Origin: Streptomyces bohaiensis
GTDB taxonomy: Bacteria; Actinomycetota; Actinomycetes; Streptomycetales; Streptomycetaceae
Assembly: GCF_012033785.1 (NCBI RefSeq)
Contig: NZ_JAAVJC010000008.1
Location: 1-51,945 of the forward strand
Direction of reading: 5' to 3'
Length of the DNA: 51,945 bases
Both the position numbers and the translations under genes were made by a program. Shown one piece after another: positions 40,313 through 48,735 of the stretch. The notes beneath the pieces were generated by a model, which saw only the letters and a program-made list of their open reading frames with translations, ran no database searches and was not told the origin of the DNA. Each line of letters opens with the position of its first letter. Position 1 is the stretch's first letter.

Positions 40313-40764
40313 TCGCCGTCGGCCACGACCTCCAGGCGATCGACCGGCTGCGGACCGCCACCGCGCTCCGTGGCCCCGGCGTCTTTTTCACCGGCCCCGA
40401 ACTCGACCGGTTCGCCGCCGCCCTCGTGCCGCTCCAGAGCGCGGCGGCCGGGTTCGCCGCCAAGGAAGCGCTGTTCAAGGCGCTGCCCGCGACGCGGCGC
40501 CCCTGGTTCTGGACGGACGCCGAACTGGTCCACGACCGCCACGGCGCGCCCCGGTTCCGCGTCCACGGGGAGCTGGCTCGGCACCTGCGCCACGAGGGCC
40601 TGACCGTCGCCGTCTCGCTCTCCCACAGCGGCGACTACGTCTCCGCGGTCGTCGTCGTGTCCGGCGGACGGCCCGCCTCCCTGCCCCACCGCTCCCGGAC
40701 AGGACGGACCCCCCGACGTGTACTCCGACGCATCGCAGCTCGACCTGGCCGTACGCCCCGGTGA
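40288..40764 (+). CDS. Holo-ACP synthase (AcpS-type PPTase)
   Basis: This short PPTase has the AcpS pattern: IAVGHDLQAIDRL at the start, where the normal VGxD has become VGHD, then FTGPELDRF, GFAAKEALFKAL and a C-terminal VAVSLSHSGDYVSAVVVV. It transfers phosphopantetheine to type II ACPs. The start is not certain. GTG 40288 has GAGG four bases upstream; a CTG at 40309 would overlap the desaturase stop and begin right at the conserved motif. The C-terminal 30 residues overlap the next gene by 47 bp and look poorly conserved. Confidence 0.8.
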   Translation: MDGPAGHLIAVGHDLQAIDRLRTATALRGPGVFFTGPELDRFAAALVPLQSAAAGFAAKEALFKALPATRRPWFWTDAELVHDRHGAPRFRVHGELARHLRHEGLTVAVSLSHSGDYVSAVVVVSGGRPASLPHRSRTGRTPRRVLRRIAARPGRTPR

Positions 40765-41149
40765 CCTGGACGCGCTGGGGCACGTCAACCACGCCGTCGC
40801 CCTCGCCTACCTGGAGGCAGGACGGCGGCACTGGTTGGAGAGCCGCGCCCCCGTCACCGGCACCGAGGCCGTCGCTGTCGTCTCCCGCGCCGAGGTGGAC
40901 TACCGGGCGGAGATCCCCTACGGACCGGTGACCGTCCGCACCGTGCTGGCCTCGCCGTCGGCGGAGGAGACGGCCGCCGGGGACATCACCTACCGCGCGG
41001 TCTTCCGTCAGCGGATCCACCGCGGCGGCCACCCCGCCCCGGCGGTCGACGCGCTGATCACCGTCGCGTTCCTCGACACCCGGCTGCGCCACCTCGTCCC
41101 CCTGCACGCGTACCTGGCGGCGGTCCACCCGGACCGGGGGCAGCGGTGA
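40718..41149 (+). CDS. 4HBT-family hot-dog acyl thioesterase
   Basis: This 143-residue single hot-dog domain resembles the YbgC/FcbC group: VRPGDLDALGHVNHAVALAYLEAGR contains the Asp/His-Asn active-site pattern (D-x-x-GHVNHA) near residues 17-25. It hydrolyses acyl-CoA or acyl-ACP. It starts with GTG inside the 3' end of the AcpS gene. It differs from the ScoD-type hot-dog protein at 22210 and may set chain release in the desaturase branch. Confidence 0.88.
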   Translation: MYSDASQLDLAVRPGDLDALGHVNHAVALAYLEAGRRHWLESRAPVTGTEAVAVVSRAEVDYRAEIPYGPVTVRTVLASPSAEETAAGDITYRAVFRQRIHRGGHPAPAVDALITVAFLDTRLRHLVPLHAYLAAVHPDRGQR

Positions 41150-41177
41150 CCGCGGCCCGACCGGATCAGGAGTCACC

Positions 41178-42092
41178 ATGAGCACCACCGCCGAGCCGGT
41201 GCGGACCGTCCACCGGGTGCCGACCTCCGACGGGCAGGCGCTGCATGTCGAACAGGTCGCGCCACCGACCGCGGACGACCGCTCCCCGGGCGTCCTGCTG
41301 CTGCCCGGGCTCTTCTCCGACACACGCTTCTTCCTCGGCCCGGACGGCCGGGGCCCCGCCGCCGCGCTGCTGGCCGAGGGGCACATCTGCTACCTCGCGG
41401 CGTTCCGCGGCCACGGGCCCGGCGACCCCGGACCCGGACGCTCCGCCGACTGGAACGTCGACACCTACGTCCGCCACGACGTTCCCGACCTGCTCCGCGC
41501 GGTCGGGGCCCTGCACCCCGGCCCGCTGTTCCTGCTCGCGCACAGCATGGCTGGCTACGTGGCACTGGCGGCGCTCGCCACCCGCCCGGAGCTGCAACAG
41601 CGCCTCGCGGCGGTCGTCACCGTCGCCTCCGCGGTCAACGACTACAGCGACGGCGGAATCCGCAAGCGCGCCCACCTGACCTTCGCCGCGGCCGTCTCCC
41701 GGCTGCTGGGCAGGTTCCCCGCCCGGGCGCTTCGGCAGGGGCGTCACGACGAACCCGCCGGCCTGATGCGGCAGCTCGCCGCGTGGGCGCCCCGCGGCGC
41801 CTTCCGCAGCGCCGACGGGAACACCGACTACTGGGCACAGCTCGCGGCGGTCACCCTGCCCGTCCTGGTCGTGGTGGGCGCCGCCGACACCTTCCACGCC
41901 TCGCCCGCTCGCGCCCGCCGGCTCGCCGACCACCTGGGGGAGGCGGCGGAACTCCGCGTGCTGGGCCGGAGCACCGGCCTGGGATGGGACCCCGGGCACG
42001 TCGACATCCTCCGCGGCGCCCGTGCCGACGCCGAGGTGATGCCGCGGCTCACGGCGTGGATGCGCGCGGCCGCCTCGCGCGGCGGGGCGTGA
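41178..42092 (+). CDS. Alpha/beta hydrolase
   Basis: This 304-residue alpha/beta hydrolase has the oxyanion segment LLLPGLFSDTRF, the nucleophile elbow AHSMAGY (Ala in place of the first Gly), an Asp in VVGAADTFHA and a His in WDPGHVDIL. Its stop overlaps the start of the acyl-AMP ligase (GTGA), so the two act together, perhaps with this enzyme freeing a fatty acid that the ligase activates. The natural substrate is unknown. Confidence 0.87.
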   Translation: MSTTAEPVRTVHRVPTSDGQALHVEQVAPPTADDRSPGVLLLPGLFSDTRFFLGPDGRGPAAALLAEGHICYLAAFRGHGPGDPGPGRSADWNVDTYVRHDVPDLLRAVGALHPGPLFLLAHSMAGYVALAALATRPELQQRLAAVVTVASAVNDYSDGGIRKRAHLTFAAAVSRLLGRFPARALRQGRHDEPAGLMRQLAAWAPRGAFRSADGNTDYWAQLAAVTLPVLVVVGAADTFHASPARARRLADHLGEAAELRVLGRSTGLGWDPGHVDILRGARADAEVMPRLTAWMRAAASRGGA

Positions 42093-43705
42093 GGCGCGTG
42101 GTCCTCGACGCCTTCGCCGACGCCCACCGCCGACCGCCGGGCACCGGCCTCCACCTCTGCGACACCTTCGACGGAACGCCGCGCTTCGTGGACCACCGGG
42201 AGTTCCCGGAACGGATCGCCGGCCACGCGGACTTCTTCCTCGACCACGGGGTCCGGGCGGGCACGCGGGTCCTCTTTCCGTTCGAGACCACCGTCGACAC
42301 GATCCTCGCCTTCCTCGCCCTCATCGAGATCGGCGCCGTGCCGCTCTCCGTGCGACCGTTCGCGCTGAGCACGCCGCGGAAGTCCTACCAGGACTTCCTC
42401 GCGCGCGTCGCCCGGGAGTTCCGGGCGGAGCGGGTGCTGCGGGTACCGAGCCTCGCCCCGGTCGACCTGCCCGCGCCGCCGCTGCCGCTGCCCCCGGGCG
42501 ACGTCCGCCGCCCCGGCGCCCGGCTGCGCCACCCGCACGATCAGGAACTGGCGTTCGTCCAGTTCTCGTCCGGGTCGACCGCCTTCCCCAAGGGCATCCC
42601 GGTGCGCCACGGCCCGCTGCGGGCCAACCTCGCCATGATCACGCGCACCGACGGCCGCGGCCGAGGCGACCGGGTCAGCAGCTGGCTGCCGCTCTACCAC
42701 GACATGGGACTGGTGGGAGGGATGCTCTCCTGCTTCGCCGTCGGCTGCGACCTGCTGCTCGCGGACCCCGCCACGTTCCTCTTCGACGCCCGCGGCTGGT
42801 GGGAGCACATGGCCCGCGAACGGGTCATGGGCACGGTCATCCCGAACTTCGCCATCGACTACTCGCTCCGGCTCATGGCGTCGATGACGCCACAGGAGTG
42901 CGCGGCCCTCGACCTCTCCGGGATCCGGGCCGTCTACCTCGGGAGCGAGCCGGTGAACCTGGAGCACCTGCGGGCGTTCAGCGCGCTGATGGCCCCGGCC
43001 GGGCTGCGCGAGGACGCCTTCATGCCCTGCTACGGGATGGCCGAGGCGGTCCTGCTGGTCTCCGCGCGCCCGCCGGGTGCCGGCATCCGCACGGTCGCCT
43101 CGCCCGCCGGGGTCACGGCACTCTCGGTCGGGCGCCCCATGCCCGAGTTCACCGTGCGCATCCGGGACGAGCGGGGGCAGGTGCGCGGCGAGGGAGAACT
43201 GGGCGAGATAGAGATCGCCGGCGGCAGCCTGGCCGCCGGGTACTTCGACCGGGAGGCCCCGCTCGCCGCCCCCGACGGCTTCTACGCGACCGGGGACATC
43301 GGCTTCGTCGACGGCGGCGAGCTCTTCGTCACCGGCCGCGACAGCGACCGCATCAAGGTGAACGGCCAGAGCCTCTTCGCTGTCGACTTCGAACAGACGC
43401 TGGAACGCCTGCCGTTCGTCCGCTCCGGCCGTTCCGTCGTCGCCCAGCGGGACGGCCGTGTGCTGGTGCTGCTGGAGGCGGACCGCACGGCCCGGCAGGA
43501 CCCGGACGGCACCGCTGAACGCGTCGTGGCCCAGGTGGTCCGGACGCTGGGCGTCGCGGTCGCACCCGAGGACGTCCATCTGCTGCGCGCCGGACAACTG
43601 CCCCGCACCAGCAGCGGCAAGCTCCGCCGCCGCGACGCCGTCCAGGCGCACCTGCGCGGCGAGTTCACCCGCCCGGCCGCGGAGCGGCGGCAGAGCCCCG
43701 CATGA
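42089..43705 (+). CDS. Fatty acyl-AMP ligase (FAAL)
   Basis: This 538-residue FAAL-type adenylating enzyme has the motif VQFSSGSTAFPKG (about 152-164), the FAAL/FadD signature SSWLPLYHDMGLVGGM, the A5 motif CYGMAEAV, ATGDIGFVDGGELFVTGRDSD and the C-terminal Lys in RTSSGKLRRRD. FAALs hand acyl-adenylates to an ACP, not to CoA. The likely partner is the ACP at 39087. Together with the ligase at 32003 the cluster has two separate entry points for carboxylic acids. It is the last gene of the second block and is followed by a terminator hairpin. Confidence 0.92.
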   Translation: MRRVVLDAFADAHRRPPGTGLHLCDTFDGTPRFVDHREFPERIAGHADFFLDHGVRAGTRVLFPFETTVDTILAFLALIEIGAVPLSVRPFALSTPRKSYQDFLARVAREFRAERVLRVPSLAPVDLPAPPLPLPPGDVRRPGARLRHPHDQELAFVQFSSGSTAFPKGIPVRHGPLRANLAMITRTDGRGRGDRVSSWLPLYHDMGLVGGMLSCFAVGCDLLLADPATFLFDARGWWEHMARERVMGTVIPNFAIDYSLRLMASMTPQECAALDLSGIRAVYLGSEPVNLEHLRAFSALMAPAGLREDAFMPCYGMAEAVLLVSARPPGAGIRTVASPAGVTALSVGRPMPEFTVRIRDERGQVRGEGELGEIEIAGGSLAAGYFDREAPLAAPDGFYATGDIGFVDGGELFVTGRDSDRIKVNGQSLFAVDFEQTLERLPFVRSGRSVVAQRDGRVLVLLEADRTARQDPDGTAERVVAQVVRTLGVAVAPEDVHLLRAGQLPRTSSGKLRRRDAVQAHLRGEFTRPAAERRQSPA

Positions 43706-43712
43706 CGTCGCG

Positions 43713-43736
43713 GCGGCCCGCCGCGGGGCGGGCCGC
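43713..43736 (+). terminator. Terminator hairpin after the FAAL gene
   Basis: GCGGCCCGCC (43713-43722) and GGCGGGCCGC (43727-43736) form a perfect 10-bp stem with a 4-base loop, just after the FAAL stop and before the convergent SDR gene. Confidence 0.75.
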
Positions 43737-43811
43737 GCGTTTCCCGGCGTGTCCGGGGCGTCCCCGGGCGGGGCCCGATCCGGTGCGCCCCCGCCCGCGC
43801 GGAGCGTGCCG

Positions 43812-44594
43812 TCACACGGCTGTGTAGCCGCCGTCCACCATGTGGTAGCTGCCGTGCACGAAGGAGGCGCGCGGCGAGAGCATGAACGCGATCACCTCGG
43901 CGACCTCCTCCGGGGTGCCGAGCCGGCCGGCGGGGTGCAGCCCCACCAGACCCTCGTACTGGTCGCGGTCCATCTCCCGCAGCAGCGGGGTCTCGATGAA
44001 ACCGGGGCCGACGACGTTGACGCGGATGTTCTTCGCCGCGTACTCGGCGGCGGCGGTGCGGGTCAGCCCGACCACGCCGTGCTTGGCGGCCACGTACGCG
44101 ACGGATCCCGCCGAGGCCACGCTGCCGAGGATGGAGGCGACGTTGACGATCGCCCCGCCGGCTCCGCCGGCCTCGATCGCCGGGAGTTCGTGACGGAGGC
44201 AGTGGAACACCCCGTCGAGGTTGGTGCGGATCACCCGGTTGTAGGCGTCGATGTCGTACGCGCCGGTCGGTGTCACCGGCCCGCCGACCCCGGCGTTGTT
44301 GACGGCCAGCCGCAGTCCGCCGTAGGTGTCGGCGACGAACGCCACCGCACGGCGCACCGACTCCGGGTCGGTGACGTCCATGGTGACGGCGGCGGCCTCC
44401 CCTCCTTCGCCCCGCAGTTCGGCGGTGGCCCGTGTCGCGCCGTCGGCGTCGTAGTCGGCGACGACGACCGGGGCGCCCCCGGCAGCGAGGCGGCGGGCGG
44501 TCGCCAGACCGATGCCCGACGCGGCGCCGGTGACCAGTGCCGGCAGCCCGGCGAACTCGGTGGTGTAGTCGGGAAGGGGGGCGGTGGCGCTCAT
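43812..44594 (-). CDS. Short-chain dehydrogenase/reductase
   Basis: This 260-residue classical SDR has the cofactor motif TGAASGIGLA, the NNAGVGG segment, the catalytic Ser-Tyr-Lys in SAGSVAYVAAKHG and the PGFIETPL loop. Asp in VVADYDAD after the second strand favours NAD(H). The ATG overlaps the stop of the TetR gene upstream (ATGA), so it is the target and partner of that regulator. It is convergent with the isonitrile cluster and is probably not part of it. Confidence 0.93.
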   Translation of the reverse strand: MSATAPLPDYTTEFAGLPALVTGAASGIGLATARRLAAGGAPVVVADYDADGATRATAELRGEGGEAAAVTMDVTDPESVRRAVAFVADTYGGLRLAVNNAGVGGPVTPTGAYDIDAYNRVIRTNLDGVFHCLRHELPAIEAGGAGGAIVNVASILGSVASAGSVAYVAAKHGVVGLTRTAAAEYAAKNIRVNVVGPGFIETPLLREMDRDQYEGLVGLHPAGRLGTPEEVAEVIAFMLSPRASFVHGSYHMVDGGYTAV

Positions 44595-45301
44595 GGCGTG
44601 ACTCTCTCTGCTGGGGGGTGCGGGGTCCCCGGCGTCGCGGCGGCGAGGGCCGCCTCGGCGACGAGGGCGTCGTAGGACCGCTCCACCAGAGCGGTCAGCT
44701 GGGCCACGGCCGCGGGGTGCTCGCCATGGGGCGTCTGCCGCGCCCAGAGTCGCAGCGCGGCCGTCAGGACGCCGGCGGCGGTGTCGACCACCACGGCGGG
44801 GCGGGGATCGGTGGCCGGGTCGGCGGTGAGGCGCTCGGCGACGATGGCGACGGACTCCTCCTGTGCGTCCACCCGGATGCGCTGGTAGGCGGCGAACAGC
44901 CCGGGGTCGCCGTCCACGCGGGCCAGCAGGACGCGGATCTCCGGGCGGTGGTGGGAGGCGGGGGTGTCGACATCGCCGAGCCACGCGACGACAGCGGCGC
45001 GGTAGGCCGCCAACGCGGGTTCGGCCGCGGGCCGCTCCCGCAGGAGCGCGTTGATCCGGCGGCCGTCCTCACGCACGAAGTCCAGCGCGGCCTCCGCCGT
45101 GCCGGCGAAATGGCGGCTGAAGGTCCGACGGGTGACATCGGCGCGCTCGGCGACGGCCGCGACCGTCACCGCCTCCGGGCCGTCGCGCACCATGAGCTCC
45201 AGGGCGGCGGCTGCCAGCGCCTCCCGGGTCCGGCGCGCCTTGCGTCGCCTGCCGTCCTCCCGGGGGGCGGGGATCGTCGGAACGTCGCTCTGTGCCGTCA
45301 T
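44591..45301 (-). CDS. TetR-family transcriptional regulator
   Basis: This 236-residue regulator has a helix-turn-helix at about residues 20-67 (KARRTREALAAAALELMV, then TVAAVAERADVTRRTFSRHF). The C-terminal ligand domain is all-helical, and LVERSYDALVAEAALA lies near the end. It starts the TetR-SDR operon; two tandem operator-like repeats lie 24-55 bp upstream of its ATG, which suggests autoregulation and control of the SDR. Confidence 0.92.
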   Translation of the reverse strand: MTAQSDVPTIPAPREDGRRRKARRTREALAAAALELMVRDGPEAVTVAAVAERADVTRRTFSRHFAGTAEAALDFVREDGRRINALLRERPAAEPALAAYRAAVVAWLGDVDTPASHHRPEIRVLLARVDGDPGLFAAYQRIRVDAQEESVAIVAERLTADPATDPRPAVVVDTAAGVLTAALRLWARQTPHGEHPAAVAQLTALVERSYDALVAEAALAAATPGTPHPPAERVTP

Positions 45302-45324
45302 ACGACCGACGGTACACCCAGTGG

Positions 45325-45356
45325 TGTCTCAGTGGGACATGTGTCTCTCCGGGACA
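45325..45356 (-). promoter_or_regulatory. Tandem operator-like dyads upstream of the TetR-SDR operon
   Basis: Two copies of TGTCTC-N3-GGGACA occur at 45325-45339 and 45342-45356, 17 bp apart. Each is an imperfect dyad. Their position just upstream of the TetR start suggests binding by that regulator. Confidence 0.5.
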
Positions 45357-45411
45357 GCATCGTGGCGGCCGTCGGTCGCCCACGAGCTGCGCCGGCCCAC
45401 TGCCCTTTCCG

Positions 45412-45442
45412 GCGGGTGGTGCCCCGTCGGGGCGCCACCCGC
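45412..45442. terminator. Hairpin with 14-bp stem and 3-base loop
   Basis: GCGGGTGGTGCCCC (45412-45425) and GGGGCGCCACCCGC (45429-45442) pair along 14 positions with one G-T pair. It lies upstream of the TetR gene with no obvious gene ending at it, so it may be an insulating or inherited terminator. Confidence 0.5.
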
Positions 45443-45626
45443 TGCGGGGCCTGGCGAACACGGGGCGGCCCCGCACACTCATCGCCGCACGCGCCTCACA
45501 TCACCACTAACGGCTCGGACCTCCTCATCGAGATCTCCGACGGCGCCCACGACAGCTGACCCAGGGACCGTCCACTCGCCGAATGCGCTCCTGCCCCGTG
45601 TCGGGTAGGTGCGCATTCGGCTCCCT

Positions 45627-45666
45627 CGGGCGTGCGGTGCTCGCTGCCTCGGGCACCGCACGCCCG
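45627..45666. terminator. Perfect 14-bp hairpin, probable terminator
   Basis: CGGGCGTGCGGTGC (45627-45640) and GCACCGCACGCCCG (45653-45666) are exact inverted repeats around a 12-base loop. It follows, by about 70 bp, a rightward frame fragment ending SDLLIEISDGAHDS at 45559, which may be the last piece of a lost gene that this hairpin terminated. Confidence 0.6.
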
Positions 45667-45959
45667 ATGGTGCAGCGTGGGCGCCGGGGTGACGACACCC
45701 CTGGAACGCCACGGACGCGCCTGCCGGCGGGCCGCTGTCCGGGCTGCTGCCTGACGGCCGGCTCCGGCCCGCACCGCGGCGGCAGGCGGTGGCCTGCGAT
45801 TCTCTCCACGCTGCTGGAGGTCATCCAGTGGTGTTGGTGGGACCAGGGCCACCCGCGATGCCCGACCGGGGCCACCGGCGCCTGTCGGCGCTCCAACGGC
45901 GCCCCAACGGAACCGTCCTGGTGGCGGCCGGGGCGCGCCGGGGTCCCGAGGCGGCTTGG

Positions 45960-46357
45960 CCAGCAGACCTGATCCGGCCCGTGACGGGCGGCAACGCCAA
46001 GGACTGCACCCGGTTCACCGCCGTGATGGAGGCGATCCGGGTACCTCGGACCGGTCAGGGGCACCCACGAGTCCGACACGATCACGTCCGGGCGACAAGA
46101 GCTACAGCTCGAAGGCGATCCGAACCTGGCTCCGCCGCAAGGGCATCGCACACAGGATTCCTGAGCAGGCCGACCAGGTCCGCAACCCGGCCCGACGAGG
46201 CAGGCGCGGAGGCCGCCCGTCGGTCTTCGACCGCGAAACCGTGGACCGGCGCTTCGAGCGCCTGAAGCGGTGGCGTGGCATCGCGACCCGGTACGACAAG
46301 ACCGCCGAGCCCTGCGAGGCGGCCGGCGCCCTCGCATCACTCCTGATGGGGGCCTGA
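45960..46357 (+). pseudogene. IS5-family transposase remnant
   Basis: Two frames together give the C-terminal half of an actinobacterial IS5-type transposase. The first frame has RPVTGGNAKDCTRFTAVMEA and IRVPRTGQGHPRV; near 46090 a frameshift leads to DKSYSSKAIRTWLRRKGIAH and RGGRPSVFDRE, then RWRGIATRYDKTAEP and ALASLLM. About five residues are deleted before the third catalytic position, where Glu has become Asp (VDRRFERLK). The N-terminal half is missing, and no terminal inverted repeats were found. It is inactive. Confidence 0.8.
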
Positions 46358-46373
46358 CATGTGACGACAGAAC

Positions 46374-47735
46374 CTAGCGGGCTCGGTGTGACAGGGGCCC
46401 GGGCCAGAGGTACTCGGCCGCTGGTACCTCGCTTCCGCGGACCCATGCGTCGAAGAAGCCCGCCAGGTCCTGGCCGGCTTCCTCGCTCGCCATCGCCTCG
46501 AACTCGTCCCAGGTGCGGACGCTGTGTGCGTTCTCCGAAGGCCAGCGCTTCAAAAGGCCGAGGAAGGCGTCCTCGCCGATGTGGTGCGACAACGCATGCA
46601 TCATGAATGGGGACTTCGTGTACATCGATGCCCCGGACTCGATGGTCTCCCGCCACCACTGCGGATCGTCCTGATGCTGACGGATGCCTTCGCGGTAGCG
46701 GTCGTCGAGGTCGACCCCCGCATCGGCCTCCGCCCACATCCACTCCGCGTAGACGGCGAAGCACTCGCCGACGCAGCCGCTCGCCGGCCCGTCGCCGGTG
46801 ACGGAGACTCCGAACCACTGGTGGGACAGCTCGTGCAGGAGCACGCTCTCGTCCGCCCAGGCAGGGGCGGGGAGGATGACCCGCCCCTGGGGTGCGTAGA
46901 ACGGGGTGTCCTCGCTGAGCGCCTCCACGTAGATCCCGCCGAAAGTGTCGAACGGATAGGGCCCGAACCTCTCCGCCAGGAAGTCGAGCATGCGTGGAGC
47001 CTGATCGGCCAGGGGCTTCATGGCCTCCTTCTGACCCGCGCCGTACACGTTGGTCACGGGGGTGCCGTCGCTCAGCCGATCGTCCTCCGTCTCCCATGGC
47101 CCCATCCCGAGCACCGCGCTCTGCGGTGACAGCTCGTGCGACGTCCGCCACTGGAAGACCGAGGAGTTCTCGGTGCCCGCGATCCGGCTCCCCGTGCCGT
47201 TGGAGACGACGGTCCAGTCCGCGGGCACTTCGGCTGTCACCGTCAGGTCGGCCCGGTCGCGCGGCACGTTGTGCACGGGGAACCAGGTGCCGGTAGCGCC
47301 GTTGGTCACTGTCACCGACCCGCCGTCCGTCGTCGGTACCCAGGCGGGGATCTCACCCGGTAGCCCTTCGTACGCGATCTCCATGACGAACTCGTCGCCG
47401 GCGGCGATCGGTCGCGCCAGGGCGATGCTCAGGACGCCGTCACTCTGCCCGAACGAAGTGATGCCGTCGCCGTCGACCGCGACCTCCGTCGCGGGCACCT
47501 GCAGCGCCAGGTCCACCGTGTCCAGAGCACTGCCCGCAGTCGCCGTGATGATCGTCTCGCCTCGCAGCACCCCGGACTCGGGCGCGTAGACGATGTCTAT
47601 CTCGTACATGCTCACGTCGTACGGGAGGGAGACCGCTGTGGTCCGGGGTTCAGCAGCTGCCTGCGGAACCGCGAGAAGCAGAGCGAGGGGCAGGGCAACG
47701 CCGGCGCTGATACGGCGCGCAGGTTTGTGCTTCAT
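46374..47735 (-). CDS. Secreted M1-family (aminopeptidase N-like) metallopeptidase
   Basis: This protein of about 453 residues has a signal peptide: a basic MKHKPARR n-region, a hydrophobic core (AGVALPLALLLAV) and an Ala-x-Ala type end (PQAAA). The M1 beta-saddle domain follows, then the catalytic zinc motif HELSHQW with the third ligand Glu 18 residues after the second His (VGECFAVYAEW). The GxMEN exopeptidase loop is not clear. The helical C-terminal ERAP/HEAT part of full aminopeptidase N is absent, as in short secreted actinobacterial members. The ATG at 47735 follows AAGGA; an ATG at 47750 is possible. It lies intact among decayed mobile elements. Confidence 0.88.
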   Translation of the reverse strand: MKHKPARRISAGVALPLALLLAVPQAAAEPRTTAVSLPYDVSMYEIDIVYAPESGVLRGETIITATAGSALDTVDLALQVPATEVAVDGDGITSFGQSDGVLSIALARPIAAGDEFVMEIAYEGLPGEIPAWVPTTDGGSVTVTNGATGTWFPVHNVPRDRADLTVTAEVPADWTVVSNGTGSRIAGTENSSVFQWRTSHELSPQSAVLGMGPWETEDDRLSDGTPVTNVYGAGQKEAMKPLADQAPRMLDFLAERFGPYPFDTFGGIYVEALSEDTPFYAPQGRVILPAPAWADESVLLHELSHQWFGVSVTGDGPASGCVGECFAVYAEWMWAEADAGVDLDDRYREGIRQHQDDPQWWRETIESGASMYTKSPFMMHALSHHIGEDAFLGLLKRWPSENAHSVRTWDEFEAMASEEAGQDLAGFFDAWVRGSEVPAAEYLWPGPLSHRAR

Positions 47736-47959
47736 CAGGGGGTCCTTCATCGACGGTCGGCGACTCCACGGCCCCTGCTGGACTGGCAGGAAACAGCCAC
47801 GCTAACGACGAGTCGGAGCCGAGGGGACGAGAATTCCGGACAGCTGCCGTCCGTGGTCCCATCACGGGCGCCGGCCCCCTCGCCGAGGGGCCCTCGACCG
47901 GCATGGAGAGGTCTCGCGGCGGCCGGCCGAAGTACCCAGCGGGGACCAGGACGGGGCAG

Positions 47960-48200
47960 CGGGTGGGCGCACCCTCGGCCGGGGCCCACGGTGCCCCCGG
48001 GGAGCGGACGGAGGCGTGGCGGGAGCGGGGTAGCAGCATGGAGGTGGAGGTGCCGCCCTGGAACTCGTGTGCCGGGGCGCTGTGGCGTAGCCGGTGGAGT
48101 GTCCAGCCGTCCAGGTCCTCGATGTTGTCGGGAGAGGCGAGCGGGTTGGCCGGCAGTCGGGTGTTCCTCTCGAAGATCTCCTCGGCCCGGCGGCATGCTG
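47960..48200 (-). pseudogene. Tyrosine recombinase (integrase) remnant
   Basis: On the minus strand the frame reads RAEEIFERNTRLPANPL, then LDGWTLHRLRHSAPAHE, GTSTSMLLPRSRHASVRS. This is the C-terminal catalytic region of a tyrosine recombinase with the HxxR box (HRLRH) and the second His/Arg region. The catalytic Tyr part is lost to frameshift or deletion, and the N-terminal part is absent. It marks a former integrative element. Confidence 0.7.
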
Positions 48201-48229
48201 CTGCGCGGGCTACCGAGGCGGCGGACCGC

Positions 48230-48706
48230 TTGCAGACCATGCTCCGCTACGGCTGGGAGGCCAACGACGACCAGATGCGTGCCTGTGTCGAGCAGTGCGT
48301 GCGGGAGGCCGGAGGGGACCGGCTCAACGCGGGAGCACGGCCCGGACTTGTCGAAGACGTTACGCGGCGCTCCGTCACGCGCCGCGGCCACTGGTGGGTA
48401 CGGCGGCCGGCTATCGAGGAAGTCGTGACTGTCACTGCTGTGGAGCCCGAGGCGGAAGTCTTCCCAGCCGTCGACGTGTACGACCGCCTCACCTGTCCGA
48501 TGACGATCGTGCTGGCCGAGATGGTATTCACGCCTCGCGGCGCGACGAAGCGCGTGCCGTCGTCGATGCCGCCCCCTGGCTGCCGACGGCTGATCGACAT
48601 CAGCTCGAACCACAGCGTCCCCATGCCCCGGCCTGCTGACCTCGCTGCGATCATTCGCTGTCTGGTGCGAGACCGAGCTGCGGCATCGGTCGGGAACGTC
48701 GAGTGA
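48230..48706 (+). pseudogene. Alpha/beta hydrolase remnant, frameshifted
   Basis: The frame contains AVDVYDRLTCPMTIVLAEM, then (in the next frame) RRDEARAVVDAAP, and again in the first frame RRLIDISSNHSVPMPRPADL. Together these are the last third of an alpha/beta hydrolase with the catalytic His in NHSVPM. The core with the nucleophile is missing, and at least two frame changes occur near 48525-48590. It overlaps no intact gene. Confidence 0.6.
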
Positions 48707-48735
48707 TCCTCACCCCACCACTACAAGGAGCTGCT

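Noticed and set aside
44537..45559. 340-codon plus-strand frame opposite the TetR gene
   Set aside because: It is the antisense shadow of TetR. Only its last 20 or so codons resemble real protein (LLIEISDGAHDS), too little to call a gene.
47747..48613. 288-codon minus-strand frame over the hydrolase remnant
   Set aside because: Its translation has no recognisable features; recombinase similarity is in a different frame, at 47960-48200.
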